From: Rhyacichthys aspro
Lineage: Eukaryota; Chordata; Actinopteri; Gobiiformes; Rhyacichthyidae
Direction: 5' to 3'
Length of the DNA: 64,000 bases
Assembly (NCBI GenBank): GCA_036850595.1
Contig: CM072151.1
Location: 21,987,307-22,051,306, forward strand
Positions 1-13,100 of this stretch are shown piece by piece. Within the stretch, counting starts at the first letter, position 1; every line of letters starts with the position of its first letter. The notes below the pieces were generated by a model. It ran no database searches. It was given only the letters and a program-made list of their open reading frames with translations, and had not been told where the DNA came from. Made by a program: the position numbers and the translations under genes.

Positions 1-549
1 ACTTAAAACATGAATAAAGGAGCCCTTAAACACAAGCCAGAACTGAACTGCTTTAACCCAGAACAAAACTCTAGACAGATCTGAGAAGTAAAGCAGCCAT
101 GAATTCCGAACAAAACTAGGATTTGGGGCCAATTCAGAATTTAGCTAATTCAGTTTTAATACAAGCCTTATCATCTGTGATGTTGCTAATTAATTTCTTA
201 GTCAAACCACACTTCAAAAAATGGGATTTACTTAGCCCAGGCTCCAATAAAATACAAATAAAATAAAGCCATAGCTGGAGCTGAAGACAGCGTGGGAGTC
301 AGAGAGGAAGTGGAGAAGCAGTGCTGTAGGGAAGTGGCGATAATGAGAGCAGAGTCCAGCTTCGGTGCAAGTCTGCTAGCCTCTGTAGCCTCTAGCTGGC
401 TATTAGCGTCCACAGAACAAGCACAAGGCTCTGTGACAGTCAATTAAAGCTCTTTATCTGCCTTGCCCGCTTCATATATGCCCTCTCCGTGGTCTCTCCT
501 TCCACTTCCTTTTGCCTTACTCTTGAAATCTGAAGGAGACGATGTTTTC

Positions 550-570
550 AAAAAAAAAAAAAAAAAAAAA
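550..570 (+). repeat. Poly-A tract
   Basis: Run of about 21 adenines. No retroposed gene body or target duplication was recognised next to it, so it is treated as simple sequence. Confidence 0.9.
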
Positions 571-638
571 GATTGGAATGACTTGCAGGGCAAAATGGTG
601 TTTACAGGAAACAAGATGGCCCTAGCATTGTGCAAAAG

Positions 639-664
639 TGTGTGTGTGTGTGTGTGTGTGTGTG
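639..664. repeat. (TG)n microsatellite
   Basis: About 13 uninterrupted TG units, read directly from the sequence. Such tracts are commonly length-polymorphic. Confidence 0.97.
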
Positions 665-2878
665 CAAAAAACTGACTGGAGGCGATGCAGCTGCTGTTTG
701 TGGAGTCAAACTCGGGCTAAGTGTGCAGCCTCTGGTGAGTGATGGACTCACTCAGTGAAATAGAACAAAGACACATTGTCGGCATTAGAGCTATTTAATT
801 AAAAGACCATTGTATTAATAATAGAAATCTAATGGCCAAGCAGAGGCCCCCGGGCGTATATTAGCTACTGAAGAGCGGACTGCACTTGGAACAGTGATGT
901 CATTCAACTCACAAAGATGAGAAAAGCTCACCAAATTCATAAACATTTCCACATATTAGCTTAATTAATTTGAAGCTTTGTTGCATCTAAAGTGCTGCAG
1001 TAGTAGAAAAAAAACACAATATTCTTATTGCATATATTCTCATCACAAGTCAAGCTAATTCACCACAGGAACTTGGAATCTGGTTCGGTCTGGAGCAGGC
1101 TGAAGGTCAGGTTTGGGTGGCACACAATGTTCTGCTTGGATTGTTTCTCAAATACTTTTTGCTTGATCAGTCTTGGCCGTGTTTGACTATGTACAGCCTT
1201 ATTATGCTTTCACTGAGCATTAGGTATTTCCCAGGTGCTGCTCAGTGCATCTTAATTCATGACTTCTATTAAAAACAGACTAAGAACTATAACACATTGT
1301 TTCATTGTGTCTGTTTGGTTTGTTACTTTTAGTTTCACACAGCACCTTTTAAACTGTACCATCAGACTTTCTCCTGATGCTGTGCCACTGATTTTAGTAA
1401 GTAGAAAAATCATTCATTTTACACCTGTCCCTCTAATGTTTACCATATTAATGAACTTTAATAACAACTAAGACCAGAAGATATGTAGCCACCTGAAAAA
1501 CAACCAAACAAATGACAATCTGCATGACAATGTTTGCTGAAAGGTTTAATTTGCTGTGTTTGGTTATTTTGTTTTTATTATACTGTTACTGTTCGTGCAA
1601 TACACCAAGGGACGGGAAAAAAACGAGCAGAGGGAGGTCATTCAGTATGAGCACAACTTCTTACAACAAACAAGTGCAAGATTTTGACAGAATTTGAAGA
1701 AATTATTAATTTGAAGGACAAACTAAGACAAACATGCTCAGAGAATTTATTATTCTCATCATTCATTCTTTTAAATATGTCTGTTTGAACACTGGGTGAT
1801 CTTCAATGCTCCTCTATTGACTTTCTGTTGGTAAAACTCACTTCATGCAACAAAAGGTAATGTCTCACAGTTCACTCTTTCACTCCTTTTATTATTCTCA
1901 TGTTTACTCTTCTGCTTTATAAACTGAGGCAAAAAGGTGCTGTCTTTCTGTTTTAGTTCCTCAAAGCTTTTTGCACAGCTTTGTTTACTCAGAGTGTTAT
2001 AGGGACGTTCATGGAGGTGGGTGTTTCCTCACTGAACATTCCCATTGAGGATTGAATGAATTGAACTCCAAAAGGTTGCTGAAGCACGGCTAATCAACAG
2101 TTACCCTGGCTGCATGAATCCACAGTAGTCTTCATGGAACCGCTTTAGCACCAACTATGTTCACAAGCTAGAATTTGGGCAGTAAGGAATTTGACTAAAA
2201 TACCCCTCAGCCCCTGTTGGCAGTGCATCAATATTGTTTTTGTAACTTGACATAAAACACAATTGTTTTCTCAGCTCTCCATTCCATTATTTTGCCTTTT
2301 GGTGCCAGCTAGCACTCCAAATATGTCAGCCGGTTACTAATGTAGCACAACAACAGATGAAGAGTTAATAGATCCGGACACCTGTTGACGCTCTAGGCCC
2401 GTCTTTAGTCTTAATTGTTTTCATGCAATAAAAATACAGCAGAATATAATCATCCAGACATTGTTTTCTCTGTGGGGGTACACACATTTCAGACAGCATC
2501 ACGCCATCTGGCATCGGAACCCAATGAGACCGATAACAAAAGCAGTCGTGTGGAGTCCTTTGTAATAAAGTCCCTCAGAGAGGCTGGCTCTAACTGGTGC
2601 TATGCAACAAACAGAATAGGAAATCAAAGTAAAATCTGATTGTACAATGTCAAAAGGGTATTTGAGTGGTATGTGGAAATGCTTAAACTCCAACGTTTTG
2701 GAAAAAAGCATCGCTAAGTAACTTCAGGATAACCTCATAGTTAAAGACACTTTGATTATCTACTGCAAACTCAGTTCAATTAAGCATTGTCTGTCTGTAT
2801 ATGGAAAATATCTGAAAAAATTGGCAATTTTCTTTGAATGGAGACTACACCAACCTACAGTACTTGAAGAACAATATG

Positions 2879-3581
2879 ACTAAATGCAGTGGTGGGCAGT
2901 CAGGGCCAGCAAGGCCTTCTCTGCTGGCCTAAACATGCTCAGAAAAGTACATTTATTTTATTTTCATAAATATGTAAACAAAAGTATTCTCTGTTCTCTT
3001 TATGTCATATTAAATCCACTTAGTTGAGTGGCTTCCAATGTTGTTTATCATGGTAGAGTTTTTATCCAATTATATTTCAGCTAGCTTGTGTTGTCAGGCA
3101 AATTTCATTTGCCTGAGACCTTCAGAATAAACAGAGCAGGCCCCGGTGCACTGTAAGTGAACGGACACAGTCAGCTGCAATAGCCAATCAGATCTTGATT
3201 CTGCAGACCAAGGCCAGCTAGAAGGTCTTACGTTGAACTGGACGTGTACGCGTCCTGTGATTGGATAAGCACTTGCTAGAGCCTGAAAGACGGCAATTTG
3301 CAGAATATCGAACTAAACCTGGAGATCCAACAGCTATCGTTGTATTTTTGACCCATAATGGCCGAAGGAGGAGAAGAGATTGATCTGGTTGCAGATGCCA
3401 TTTTCAATATAGGCCTTTCACAAAAAGCTGGATATTGTTAGAAGAGGTCTGCCAACCCCTGTGCTAGCTAGCCTGTCCCAGCAAGGAAAAGGGTTTGTCC
3501 GTCATTTCCAGACGAGCAACTATGAGTGGGACGTCACTGAAGGCCTAAGCGTGAAATGCACGGCCCACCACTGACTAAATG
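2879..3581 (+). mobile_element. hAT-superfamily DNA transposon, internally deleted, with perfect 8-bp TSD
   Basis: The element (2887-3573, 687 bp) begins CAGTGGTGGGC and ends in the inverted GGCCCACCACTG. It is flanked on both sides by the identical octamer ACTAAATG (2879-2886 and 3574-3581). An 8-bp duplication and CAG...CTG ends are the hallmark of hAT elements. Near the right end is a remnant of the transposase N-terminus. An ATG at 3358 opens about 27 codons (MAEGGEEIDLV...) that hit a TAG at 3439-3441. In the +1 frame from 3413 the sequence reads on through PTPVLASLSQQGKGFVRHF, resembling the pre-zinc-finger segment of hAT (TTF/ZMYM-type) transposases, to a TGA formed by the terminal repeat itself. 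The catalytic core is absent, so this copy is non-autonomous. The perfect duplication suggests a fairly recent insertion. Confidence 0.9.
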
Positions 3582-3797
3582 TGAATTGAAAACTGAGGAG
3601 GGTGCAGCTACTGTAAACGATGCTGTGCCAATCTAATGCATCTGTGTATATTTGACAGAGAAGTTTGTTTTTTGTGTTAGGTTAAGTTTCAAGCTAACAA
3701 TGTTTTGTTTTTTGTTTTTTTGTTTTTTTTGTGAAAAAATACAAAATTGTTCAGAAAGTAGTAGCTATAGTAGTAGCTGGCCAACACATGGCCTTTC

Positions 3798-3985
3798 AGA
3801 GTAGAGTGTGCATGTCCTCCATGTGTTATTGTTGGTTCTCTCTTGGTCCGGCTTCATCCCACCATTCGAACACATGTATGTACAGGTGACCTGGTGAATC
3901 TAAATTTCCCCTATAATAAAGGAACGTGAGAGGTAATGGTTGTCCTTCAGTACATGCCTGCAAGTGTTCACCCTGGGACTGGCCA
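3798..3985 (+). repeat. Decayed tRNA-type SINE, body fragment
   Basis: Matches, with many differences, the body of the complete SINE at 16127-16536: the same order of CATGTCCTCC, TTGGTTCTCTC, GGCTTCATCCCACCATTC, CACATGTATGTACAGGTGA and the CACCCTGGGACTGGCCA segment. The tRNA-like head and the tail are not clear. Confidence 0.65.
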
Positions 3986-6900
3986 TTTGAATTTGAATTA
4001 ATTCAAGGATTGCCCCTAGAGAATTATTGATAAATTATGGTAAATATTATACCTACATTTCTGCTTTATAGTGTCCTGTTACACTGCCACATTTAAACAC
4101 AACTTTCTATCATATTTTTCAGATTTAATAATAATAATAATTTTTAAAAAAAAGTTTCCCCTCCGGGTGGTCCGGGGGGGGGGGGGGTCCCGCCCCCCCC
4201 TCCCAGGGGGGGGGGCGGGCGCCCCCCCCCCGCCCCCCAAAAAAATTTTATAAAGTAGAAAGAGAAAAAAAGTTTCAGACCTTTCTTATGAAGAGCAATA
4301 CAGAGAAGGACCACAATCAATGGGTTCTAAGAAATTCTAGAAAGTCTTCTGACAAGTTTAAATCTTCCAAATGCTCTTTTCAACTGTTTATTGGAGTAGT
4401 TTCACTCTCCTCTTGTTTTGTCTATTGTTGTAAGAGTGCAGCAGATATGACAGAGTGAGGCATCCCGTCACATAACTGCTCTCCATACGACACTGCTCTT
4501 GTGCTTAATGAGGCCACAGCGGTGCATACTGAGCGTCTGCTTATTTACACCACATGTAATCACTCCCTAATGCCAGCATGGCTATTCTTCTTTTCCACAG
4601 ATGCTCCGATTACATTTACCATATGGGTTCGAAATGTCTCACTCATATATTCACTTCTATACGTCAGCTCCCTTAAATCAAACATGACTTTAAACAAATG
4701 CACACTGCCAGATTATTGAATGAACTTCTATCCACATGTTCAAAATATTACAGTCAATATTATATGTTGGACAATTTACTCTGTATGGGTAACACAGTGA
4801 TTTAATTAACTATGCATATGACACTCAACACAAAATACCTCTAATTGAAGGCCGGCTGTATAGAAATAAAGTTATTTGTCATCATAATAAACTATCTGCA
4901 TATGAAAATAGGGGTTGGTTTAGTGAATTATCTAGTTTTATGTATCAAATGCCCTTGCATCCCTCTCCATTTGGGAAACATGACCGATTTTTCAGACTTT
5001 CATTCATTCTATAATGACAAATAATATGCCATTCTAAATTGATTAACATCTGTATGAAAGAAAGAGAGTGGAATCAAACGGATGCATTTTCGGTGTAGCT
5101 AAATTAAGGTGAAAGGAGCAGTTTGAAACAGAGAATCCAAAGGTGGAGGGAGGACTAGAGCAGTGTGTGAAGGGATCAGAGGCACTGACCTGGAAACACT
5201 TCCACATGGCGACTGGAGGCTGAGCTCCGAGTGTAGCTTTGATCGCGTCACCACTTTCCCACACACTCCTTGGAGTTTGCATGCACATTTAGAGGCTATA
5301 AATGCTGGCTCAAGTTCTGTCGCTCAGTGTCTTTCTCCAAATCAAGAAAAAAGGCTAGTCTCCAACATCTGGGAAATTTGTTTTGGGTCTTCAGCTGCTT
5401 TAGCCTCCACAGTGGAAGCTGTATCAGTAGTCCATAACTGTTTTGTTTTTGTGTTGTACCAGGAAGTGTAACTTTTATTGTAACCAGACAGTTGAAATGA
5501 AAGCTCTCTCAATATTTATTAGAAAGTCTTGGCATAGGTGCTCTACCTTCCAAATTAAATGTGTAAACCAATTTTTACTCAGTGCATAGTAAACATTAGA
5601 AGGGGAAAAACTGCAGCAACTTTGAAAACGTTTGAAAAATACAGTTTAAATTGACTTTTATGGTTATACATAGGCGAGAACCACACTTGTTTATGGTTAG
5701 GAAAACATACTTGCATAAAATACAAGGAAACATGATCTTTAACCCACATATAAACCTGCTCTGGTTAGGTGCCAAGTACCAAACCACTTTTCAAACCAGC
5801 CTCCTGACTCATAACTTATTAGCTCTGACTCAAAAATGATGAATGCCCCGCTGACCCACATCTCAAAACTATAGTTGAGTATGTCCTTAGGAAATCTGTT
5901 CCAAATGATCAGAGACGAAGTTGTTAGTCCAGGGAATAATGACTTCTTCTGTGAGAGTTATAACTGTTTGTTACTGTAAATAGCTTTTTTACACAACAAA
6001 TGGTCTGGAAACATAATTTGTGTGTCCTACATAACATTCAAGTGCAAATTCTTCCACATTATAAAAGTATTTGCATATTCTTCCAAGGTGCAGACTATAA
6101 AAAAAGACAATGCTAAACCTATTACCTTTTAATGAGCTCAAGAAAATATGGAGATTGGACATCAACAGATTTTGATAGAAGTAATGACTAAATTAAATAT
6201 AGAAAAACTGAGCATTTAAGCGGGAATTACATTGGACAAAGCAGAGGCTAATAGTTTGACCAGCACCACCCCAGAATTACTGGACATTAAGCAATGGAAT
6301 ATTATGTCTGGCTATGTGATTTAAAAGATGAGCATGTAATTAGCAGAGGCACAAGGTCGGGTTATTAATATACCAAATATACCTCTATAAAGGGACTAAA
6401 TCATTTTAATTTAAATAATTTTTGAAAATAGTCTCACAGGACTTACTGTTTTGATGCCATACTATGTATATGCCATTGTGTCATTGCAGATATATAATTA
6501 AAAGAAGCTAATTAACTTACGCCTGTTACTCACCCACTCCTCTAGAGGGCACAGGCTTTTGCACGGTGTACGACACCAAAGTACTGCTTCCTGGTTAGAG
6601 CTGTCACTGAACAAAAGTAGACATGTCAATTTACATTGAGGCATATTCAAACAACAAGTATATCTCCGGCGTAAGACTACTATATGTCACACAGTCCAAT
6701 GAGACTGAGTGCATCGTAGGATAAGTCAACTCTGATCAATAACAGTCATCAAGTGTCAATAAAGTGTCAACAAATAAGCTATACAGTAGAGATACTGGGT
6801 TTTAGTGCAAAAACAGCTTGAGGTAGGTAGTTGGCATGTGTTTGTTTACATAGACATCAAGCTAACTATGATAGATTCTTAATGATTGTCCTAAATTGCA

Positions 6901-7680
6901 TACGTACAAATTTCCTACAGATTGTATTGATCTTTGCTTTGCTTCCTGTGGGATTGCTCATCTTTGTTACACTATGTGATAACTTCTAAATAAATCCTAA
7001 AAAGTGGCTGAACTCTTCATAGTGATATATCATTTTATGTTGATGCCAGATAATGGATGGGAGTATATGTTGTGCTCAAACTAACACTCCACCTTTATAA
7101 AAATATTATGAATTTGAAGCCCCTCGTGCCCATGGGATTGATGCATCCCATTCTATATCTCACAAATGTGTAAAGTGTGTTGATATGTTCTGGTGAGATA
7201 TTCGGTCTCACAAGACGATGACCATCAGAATAAAGCCCACTGTGTGTTTGATATCAAAGATTGTAGAATTCCTTTATCAGAGCATTTGCCTCTCTTGACC
7301 ACGGCTGCTCCTGAACCCCTCCTTCCTCTCTGACTGCGGTCTGTCTTTGCAGCAGTGATAAAAGCTTCTATCAGCTCTGATTTTCTCAGGCATCATTATT
7401 AGATGAGCACAGACTGGTTGTAGCTGGGAGCCCTTTCTTGTCTGTTCACACCGATGCAACATTCATACATCTGAGTGGGTGTGTGTCTGGCGGTCTCAGA
7501 GCACACTCTGTGAACTGATGGCTCCCGACACCTGCACTCGCATCACCTGAGCCCTGCGGAGATGAGTGTGCTCGAATACTGAAGACGGCCGCACCCTTTG
7601 GCACTGGCTACGTTCTGAGGTTAGATGCATCACTCACCTCCACTGGGTTTAATACCAAGCCCATGCATATAGTTTGTACC
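3986..7680. other. Non-coding, no gene recognised
   Basis: AT-rich sequence with one anomalous G/C homopolymer patch (4156-4247, listed separately). The region around 5160-5330 is somewhat less AT-rich and open on both strands, but its translations match no family I know. Nothing else was supported. Confidence 0.6.
4156..4247. other. G/C homopolymer patch, probable sequence artefact
   Basis: About 90 nt made almost entirely of runs of G and C (a G14 run, C8-C10 runs, an interrupted G10 run), set between short A/T runs in otherwise AT-rich DNA. The abrupt edges and absence of mixed-base content resemble base-calling or consensus collapse rather than biological sequence. The flanks (TTTTTAAAAAAAAG and CAAAAAAATTTTATAAAG) are roughly inverted, so a hairpin may underlie the failure. 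A short ORF through it (Gly/Pro-rich) is not credible. Confidence 0.6.
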
Positions 7681-7875
7681 TGAACTGGTGACAGGTGCGT
7701 AGAAGATAGTAGTTATCATGATGAAGGTCAGATGGACAAGATGGTTGGTCACCATAAAAACACTGACTCATTTGGTGTTTTGAAATATCCATCTACAGGT
7801 AAAAGGTTGGGGACACTTCCCTATTGTACTTTTAAGACCTAAACCTTGTCTTTGCACATCTACTTAAGTGCTGCA
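7681..7875 (+). repeat. Dispersed direct repeat, copy 1
   Basis: Shares with 9951-10123 the blocks GACAGGTGCGTAGAAGAT, CATCTACAGGTAAAAGGTTG, TATTGTACTTTT, AGACCTAAACCTTGTC and TTGCACATCTRCTTAAGTGC in the same order and orientation. The middle of this copy carries extra sequence absent from the other. Either an unrecognised interspersed element or a local duplication; no terminal inverted repeats or target duplication were seen. Confidence 0.8.
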
Positions 7876-9950
7876 TATATTTTTGTAAACTGGTATTTTG
7901 CCATTATTAATTAATTAATTAAAAGACACAACTAAAAACAGCATGGCATGTTTCTGGTCTGATAATGTAAGCATGTAGCCTAGACAAGCACAAGTGCAAG
8001 TCTGGGAAATCAGTTTAAGGCACATTGTTAAACTGAAGAAATCATATTACAGTAAATATGATAACTATTCCATTTACCAGCAGTACACAAGTAAAGCAGT
8101 CTATTCTGAACTGTTCTTTTCCTTCATGCATTTCATACAAGTCCCAACTCATTTGTTGTCAGACTTGTAATTTGTGACCAGCTCATGGGTTAATTAACAG
8201 GAGTTTTGTGGATTTAAAATAAAACATTCAACATGACCATGAGCTGAAATGAGCAAAAAATGTTATAAGTGTTTTGGTGGTGGTAACGTCTGCTTATGGA
8301 ATCGAAATCATGTGTTGTACCACATCACAATTAATTTACTATTGTTTGTGCAAAATGATGAGGTGATACGGTTTATAGTTCAGCAGAAGTTATGTAAGTC
8401 ATCATCATCACTATTACATCACTACTATTTAAATGTATTGCTTTAGCAGGGATTAGAACCCACTACTAAATTTTTGCTGATTAAACTATCTGAAATGATA
8501 GATTGTTTTAGACATAGTCATTCATTTTGATAATAGTAATTGTATCTTTCACTTCAATAAACAAAAAGCATGGGCATGTGTTGCATTACTTGTAGAATCA
8601 CTGCAGATTTTTTAACTTTTGCTCTCTCAGACTTTCCTGCAGTGGATTTTCTGTATTTCTATAGGGACACGACATAGGCTCCCACCCACACGGCCCTGGC
8701 TTTCACACCATCGCCTGGAGTGTGTGCAGCGAGCAGGCAGGAATGTCACAGCTATTACAAATCCTGTTGTCTCAGACTTTGGGACAACCGCAGCCAGCCA
8801 ATTAACCTTTTGTCTGAAGCCACACAAACCACACATCGAAACCATTCCATTTGAAGCAGAGGCAGTGCCACAGCTTCCCCGTTCAATTCCATGTTATCTG
8901 CTCAAAGGGTTCATGGAACAGGTTTTCAGACTAATAGACTCACCTTAGCTCACCTTTATTGATGTCTCCAATGACTTTCCATCACGATGTGACATGAGCT
9001 GGTACATTTCCAGCATGTCTCCGAACTACTCAACTGCAATCCATTTGTGCTGGGCTTATTATGTCTATTTGGTATTTATTTTGCCATATATGTGTAATGT
9101 TAATATGTCAAGCATGACTGACAAAGTAGTCTGGCATAGAAATGTGTGAGCTTTTTTAAGCACGGCTTGTATTAAGGTGATTCTTCATTCCCTATTGTGC
9201 CAAGTGCATTAAGAAGTCCTTCTATCAATGATATGAAGGTTTAAGATGAGCTGCTTCACTAAAAAGAGCAAGGTTTTAGGATCAGAGTGGAATCAGGGCC
9301 TTGTTCTTTGAAGCTGGATTCATGTGATTAGTGAGGGAACTTTGTGGTTAACTCTGGGTTTCTGATGTCATGAAGCGGACTTATTTTCCACCGCTCAGAA
9401 TGCCTTTAATTGTTTTAAATAGTCACTGAGATTTTTTTTTTTTTTAAATTTAAGTAGACTTCAGTAGTTTCCATGTCTGTCTGGTTGATAGTTTGTACCA
9501 TACTCAGCACTCTTTCAGTTGATGTAGTTTTGTCTTCAAGTTAGTTTAGGTTAGTTTTATTTTGAGTTTTATTTGAGTTAGTGGTTAGTAAGTTATGTAA
9601 GTGTGTGTCTGTGGAGACTGTCAGTGGTCATTGGACTTGTGACTTGTGTTGAAATAAACTGGTTTCCAACAAAAGCCTTCACAGTCTCAGTCAATCAGCT
9701 AGTGAATAGGTTTCTTAAACTGGCACAGTTTCAAATTGGCATCTACTGCAACATTCGGCAGTTTAGTTTGGCCATAAACATGCAATCATTTGGCTCTCCA
9801 AACGGTGGGTCAGGACCCAAACATCAGAATATGATTTTAAAAATCCAGAAGTATGTTTGTGTCAGAATTTAATATTAACTCGCCGCTTTGAAAATAGATA
9901 GACTATGCAAAAGGAATAAAATGATACTAAAGTGAGTTATATTCTCTGCA
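7876..9950. other. Non-coding, with a GC-richer island
   Basis: No gene recognised. About 8620-8950 is less AT-rich and is open on both strands (109 codons +, 72 codons -). Neither translation resembles a known protein. A conserved non-coding element is possible; only a cross-species alignment would tell. A short poly-T run lies near 9430-9446. Confidence 0.55.
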
Positions 9951-10123
9951 CACCTGATACGTTGACAGGTGCGTAGAAGATTGTAGTTGTCAGGTCACCA
10001 TACATTTTTTTTGTTAGATAAATAAATTAGTTTTGAACCCATCCATCTACAGGTAAAAGGTTGGGTCCTTATTGTACTTTTTAGACCTAAACCTTGTCCT
10101 TGCACATCTGCTTAAGTGCTGCT
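9951..10123 (+). repeat. Dispersed direct repeat, copy 2
   Basis: Second copy of the repeat described at 7681-7875, about 2.1 kb downstream and in the same orientation, with the central part replaced or deleted. Shared blocks keep their order. Confidence 0.8.
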
Positions 10124-13100
10124 GTGCTCAGACTGAAGAAAATCATTGTTTTACTTATCAATATTAGAACATTCTTTCAAGCTCTCTATGTACTATAAAT
10201 TGTATTTGGATTATTTTATTGAGATTGTACAGCACTTTATCAGCTGAGGGATTAACATAAACTGTGCAATCCAGTGTAGTGATGCCCATAAACATAAATA
10301 CATTACATTTTGGAGACTGTGTTGGAGACACTATCTGAAGCCTCCGACCACACTCACACCCACAATACAATATATACAAAAGAAAGAAAAAATCAATTTC
10401 TGCCGTTTTCCATACTGTGAGCATCACACCCCCCCAGCTTCACATAAACACTGCCATGGACTATAGGCTTTTATTTTGCCGGCGGTTGGAGATGTAAACA
10501 TGTGCAGCTGTGCCTCACTGCAGGGACCTTCCCGCTGAGCCTCCGTGTGTGTGCACCACCGTACACTCCGCCCGGACAATAACACTCCATCTATTTTTCA
10601 TTAAAGCCGCCGTTTATTGTGGTGGCTGCGGTATTCCCTCCTCTGCGGCTTCTGTGGTCGTTTCCCTTTCCAGTCGGCTGTCAGCTGCTGTTACATCTCG
10701 CCCCCCCTCTCCCCCCGTTCTCTAAAAGGAATTACGTCCATCACCGGGATTGCTTTTTGCATCACATCAGTGGGGCGCCTAAGCGTTTGTGTCATCCCGG
10801 CGTTACATCATAGTTTCTGCTTCATAAACAGGCTGAGCTTCTGTGTAAAAGTGGGAGAGTCAATGGGTGAGCGGCCCCCTGACTCAGCTGCCCATCCATC
10901 ACCTTTATGGGACAGGGGCCAAGACCTACAGAGTGTTACCACTTACACATCAGATCATGGGATCTACATTCTAGGGGGAAAGTAGATTAAAGTCATATTC
11001 ATAGAGTTATGCTTTTAGTTTGTTGCTGTCACAAGAACAAGAATAGCTTCATTGTGTTGGTTAAGTGCATTCTCAAATGCAAGTGACATGAAATACTACA
11101 GGTACAGGTGCGTTTCCATCACCAAAAGGGCTCTAAAGTGTTCCCAAAAAGCGTATATTAATGTACTACTTTGGGGATGAATCATGGTGTGGTCCACTGA
11201 GGAAAAGGTGGAGCTAAACACTGCAGTCTGTTTTGTAGAGTATCCCTCCTTCAATCAAGAAGCAAAAGAAAAAACATTTAATGGAAATGTATATTTTTTT
11301 TCATTTTGTTTGTCATTTTAAATCACACTGTTTGATAAAAAGATATATTCAAACGTGATAAATGTTGTACTTTTTTTTCCTTGAAGACAAAGCTAATCTT
11401 GCCAGAGATTAGCAACAGCTGTTTGTGTTTTTAAAGGGAGTTTGCATTGTGCTGCATTTAACACAAGCAGAACCTATGACCTTAAAAACTGAGTCCCTAA
11501 AATTATGGAAAATTTGTATGTATGCATATATACACATAAATGTCCTGTGATGCTATACAGAAGGATTTATTCCCTTCACTCGAACTGTACTGAGGCGGTC
11601 TGTACTGTACTGACATAACCCAGACAGACTTTATTGTCATCACACCAAGTGTACACAGCATGAAACTTGGTAGCAGCATCTAAAGGATTCTCTGACTTCT
11701 CTGAGTTTTTATTTTTAACCACGTTACAACCCTTACCCAAGCAGCGTCTTTACAAAATAAGCTTTACACAGTTTAGAGTTTATACCCGCTCAGCTCTGGT
11801 AATATGTGTCCATCACCTCTATGACACAGGAAGGGGAGCTTGTTGGGTTTTGAACCACTATGAAAGTGCCAATGACCGGATCTGCGTTGATGCACTCATA
11901 CGGTTGGTTTCCTTTCTGCATCTGTCTGCCCGTGTCTTGGCAATTTTGCAAGATTACATTGTTTACATAGTGTTAGTTTATTTAAAAACTCTTATATTGA
12001 ACGTGATTGAAGATACAGATAAACTGATAATATTGCTATATTTTCTTATAGAAAAGGATCACATGACACATTGGTACAGAGCAGACACAGGCTACATGCA
12101 TCTTTTTTTCTTTAATCAGCTTGTGTTAAAATGTAAGAGTATTTCTTCGCTGTTCTGAAATGGCTGTTATTGTTTAATGTTATCATCCAAACAAACCAAA
12201 CACACTTATTGTCAAGGTTTTGGCTTACATTTATTGTTTCTGTAGTTTAGATGTGGACACAAATTATAGCTTTTCACTGTTGTTTGTATTCTAATGCATT
12301 TAAGTTACAAATTTGGAATGCTCTTTTAGAAAATCATCTTTTTGTTGAAACTGTCACAGTGTCATGATGTGAGAAATAATTGAAACAGAATAGCATTGTT
12401 ATCAACAACAACAAAAGCAGTTGCTGTTAAGTGCAGACTTTTAATTTGTACTCTAATACAAAACAATGTGTACAAAGATACCTCAATCAATGATTAAAAA
12501 GATAAACAGCAATTTTACTAATAACTACATTTTGAGGATGAGCACTGCATAACCGATTGCATCTGTCTGTAAAATAATACAAAAATAAGCATACTATTAA
12601 TAGTCAGATGTGGGTTTGACATGTAAATGATGATAAAATGATGATGTATAATCATGCACTGTGTCATGCATATCTAATCATTAAGGTTGACCATAGACTA
12701 GCTTCATTAACTGCTACACCTTGTCTCAGCCTATCATGCGTCTCTACGTTGGATTGTGACATCACCAACATCAGGCTTCCGTCCGTCTGGCCCCAGGTGA
12801 GGTTTATGGAGTGTCTGCAGTTTTGGAGATGGAGAATTAAAACTAATATGCAGAAAATGATTCAAGAGTGCTCTGAGGGCCACCTTTAACGTTTAAGGAG
12901 CATAAAAAAACTACTGATAACTTGTGCATAGGCAGCAGGGTACAGTCGAGCTGCACCATGAGCCCGACAGTTACACAGCCCATGTCTTTGATGGCACTCA
13001 ATGAAAGACACTATGTTTTGTTTATGAGGACATTTGTGACAACAAACAGGGTTTCCTAATGACCTGGGGGTGGTATTTAAAAAGCTGTAATCCAGATCAG

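Larger units (their letters stand above)
1..2886. other. Non-coding sequence, probably long nlgn1 intron or 5' flank
   Basis: No exon of a recognisable protein is seen on either strand. Short ORFs here are low-complexity or lack any family signature. The segment contains a 21-nt poly-A tract (550-570) and a TG dinucleotide microsatellite (639-664). The rest is AT-rich unique-looking sequence. Whether it is intronic or intergenic depends on where the upstream neuroligin exons lie, which the window does not show. Confidence 0.6.

Noticed and set aside
11667..12158. 163-codon + ORF, one of the longest outside the homopolymer region
   Set aside because: AT-rich hydrophobic translation with no recognisable domain, no splice context and no repeat-coded protein match; likely chance.
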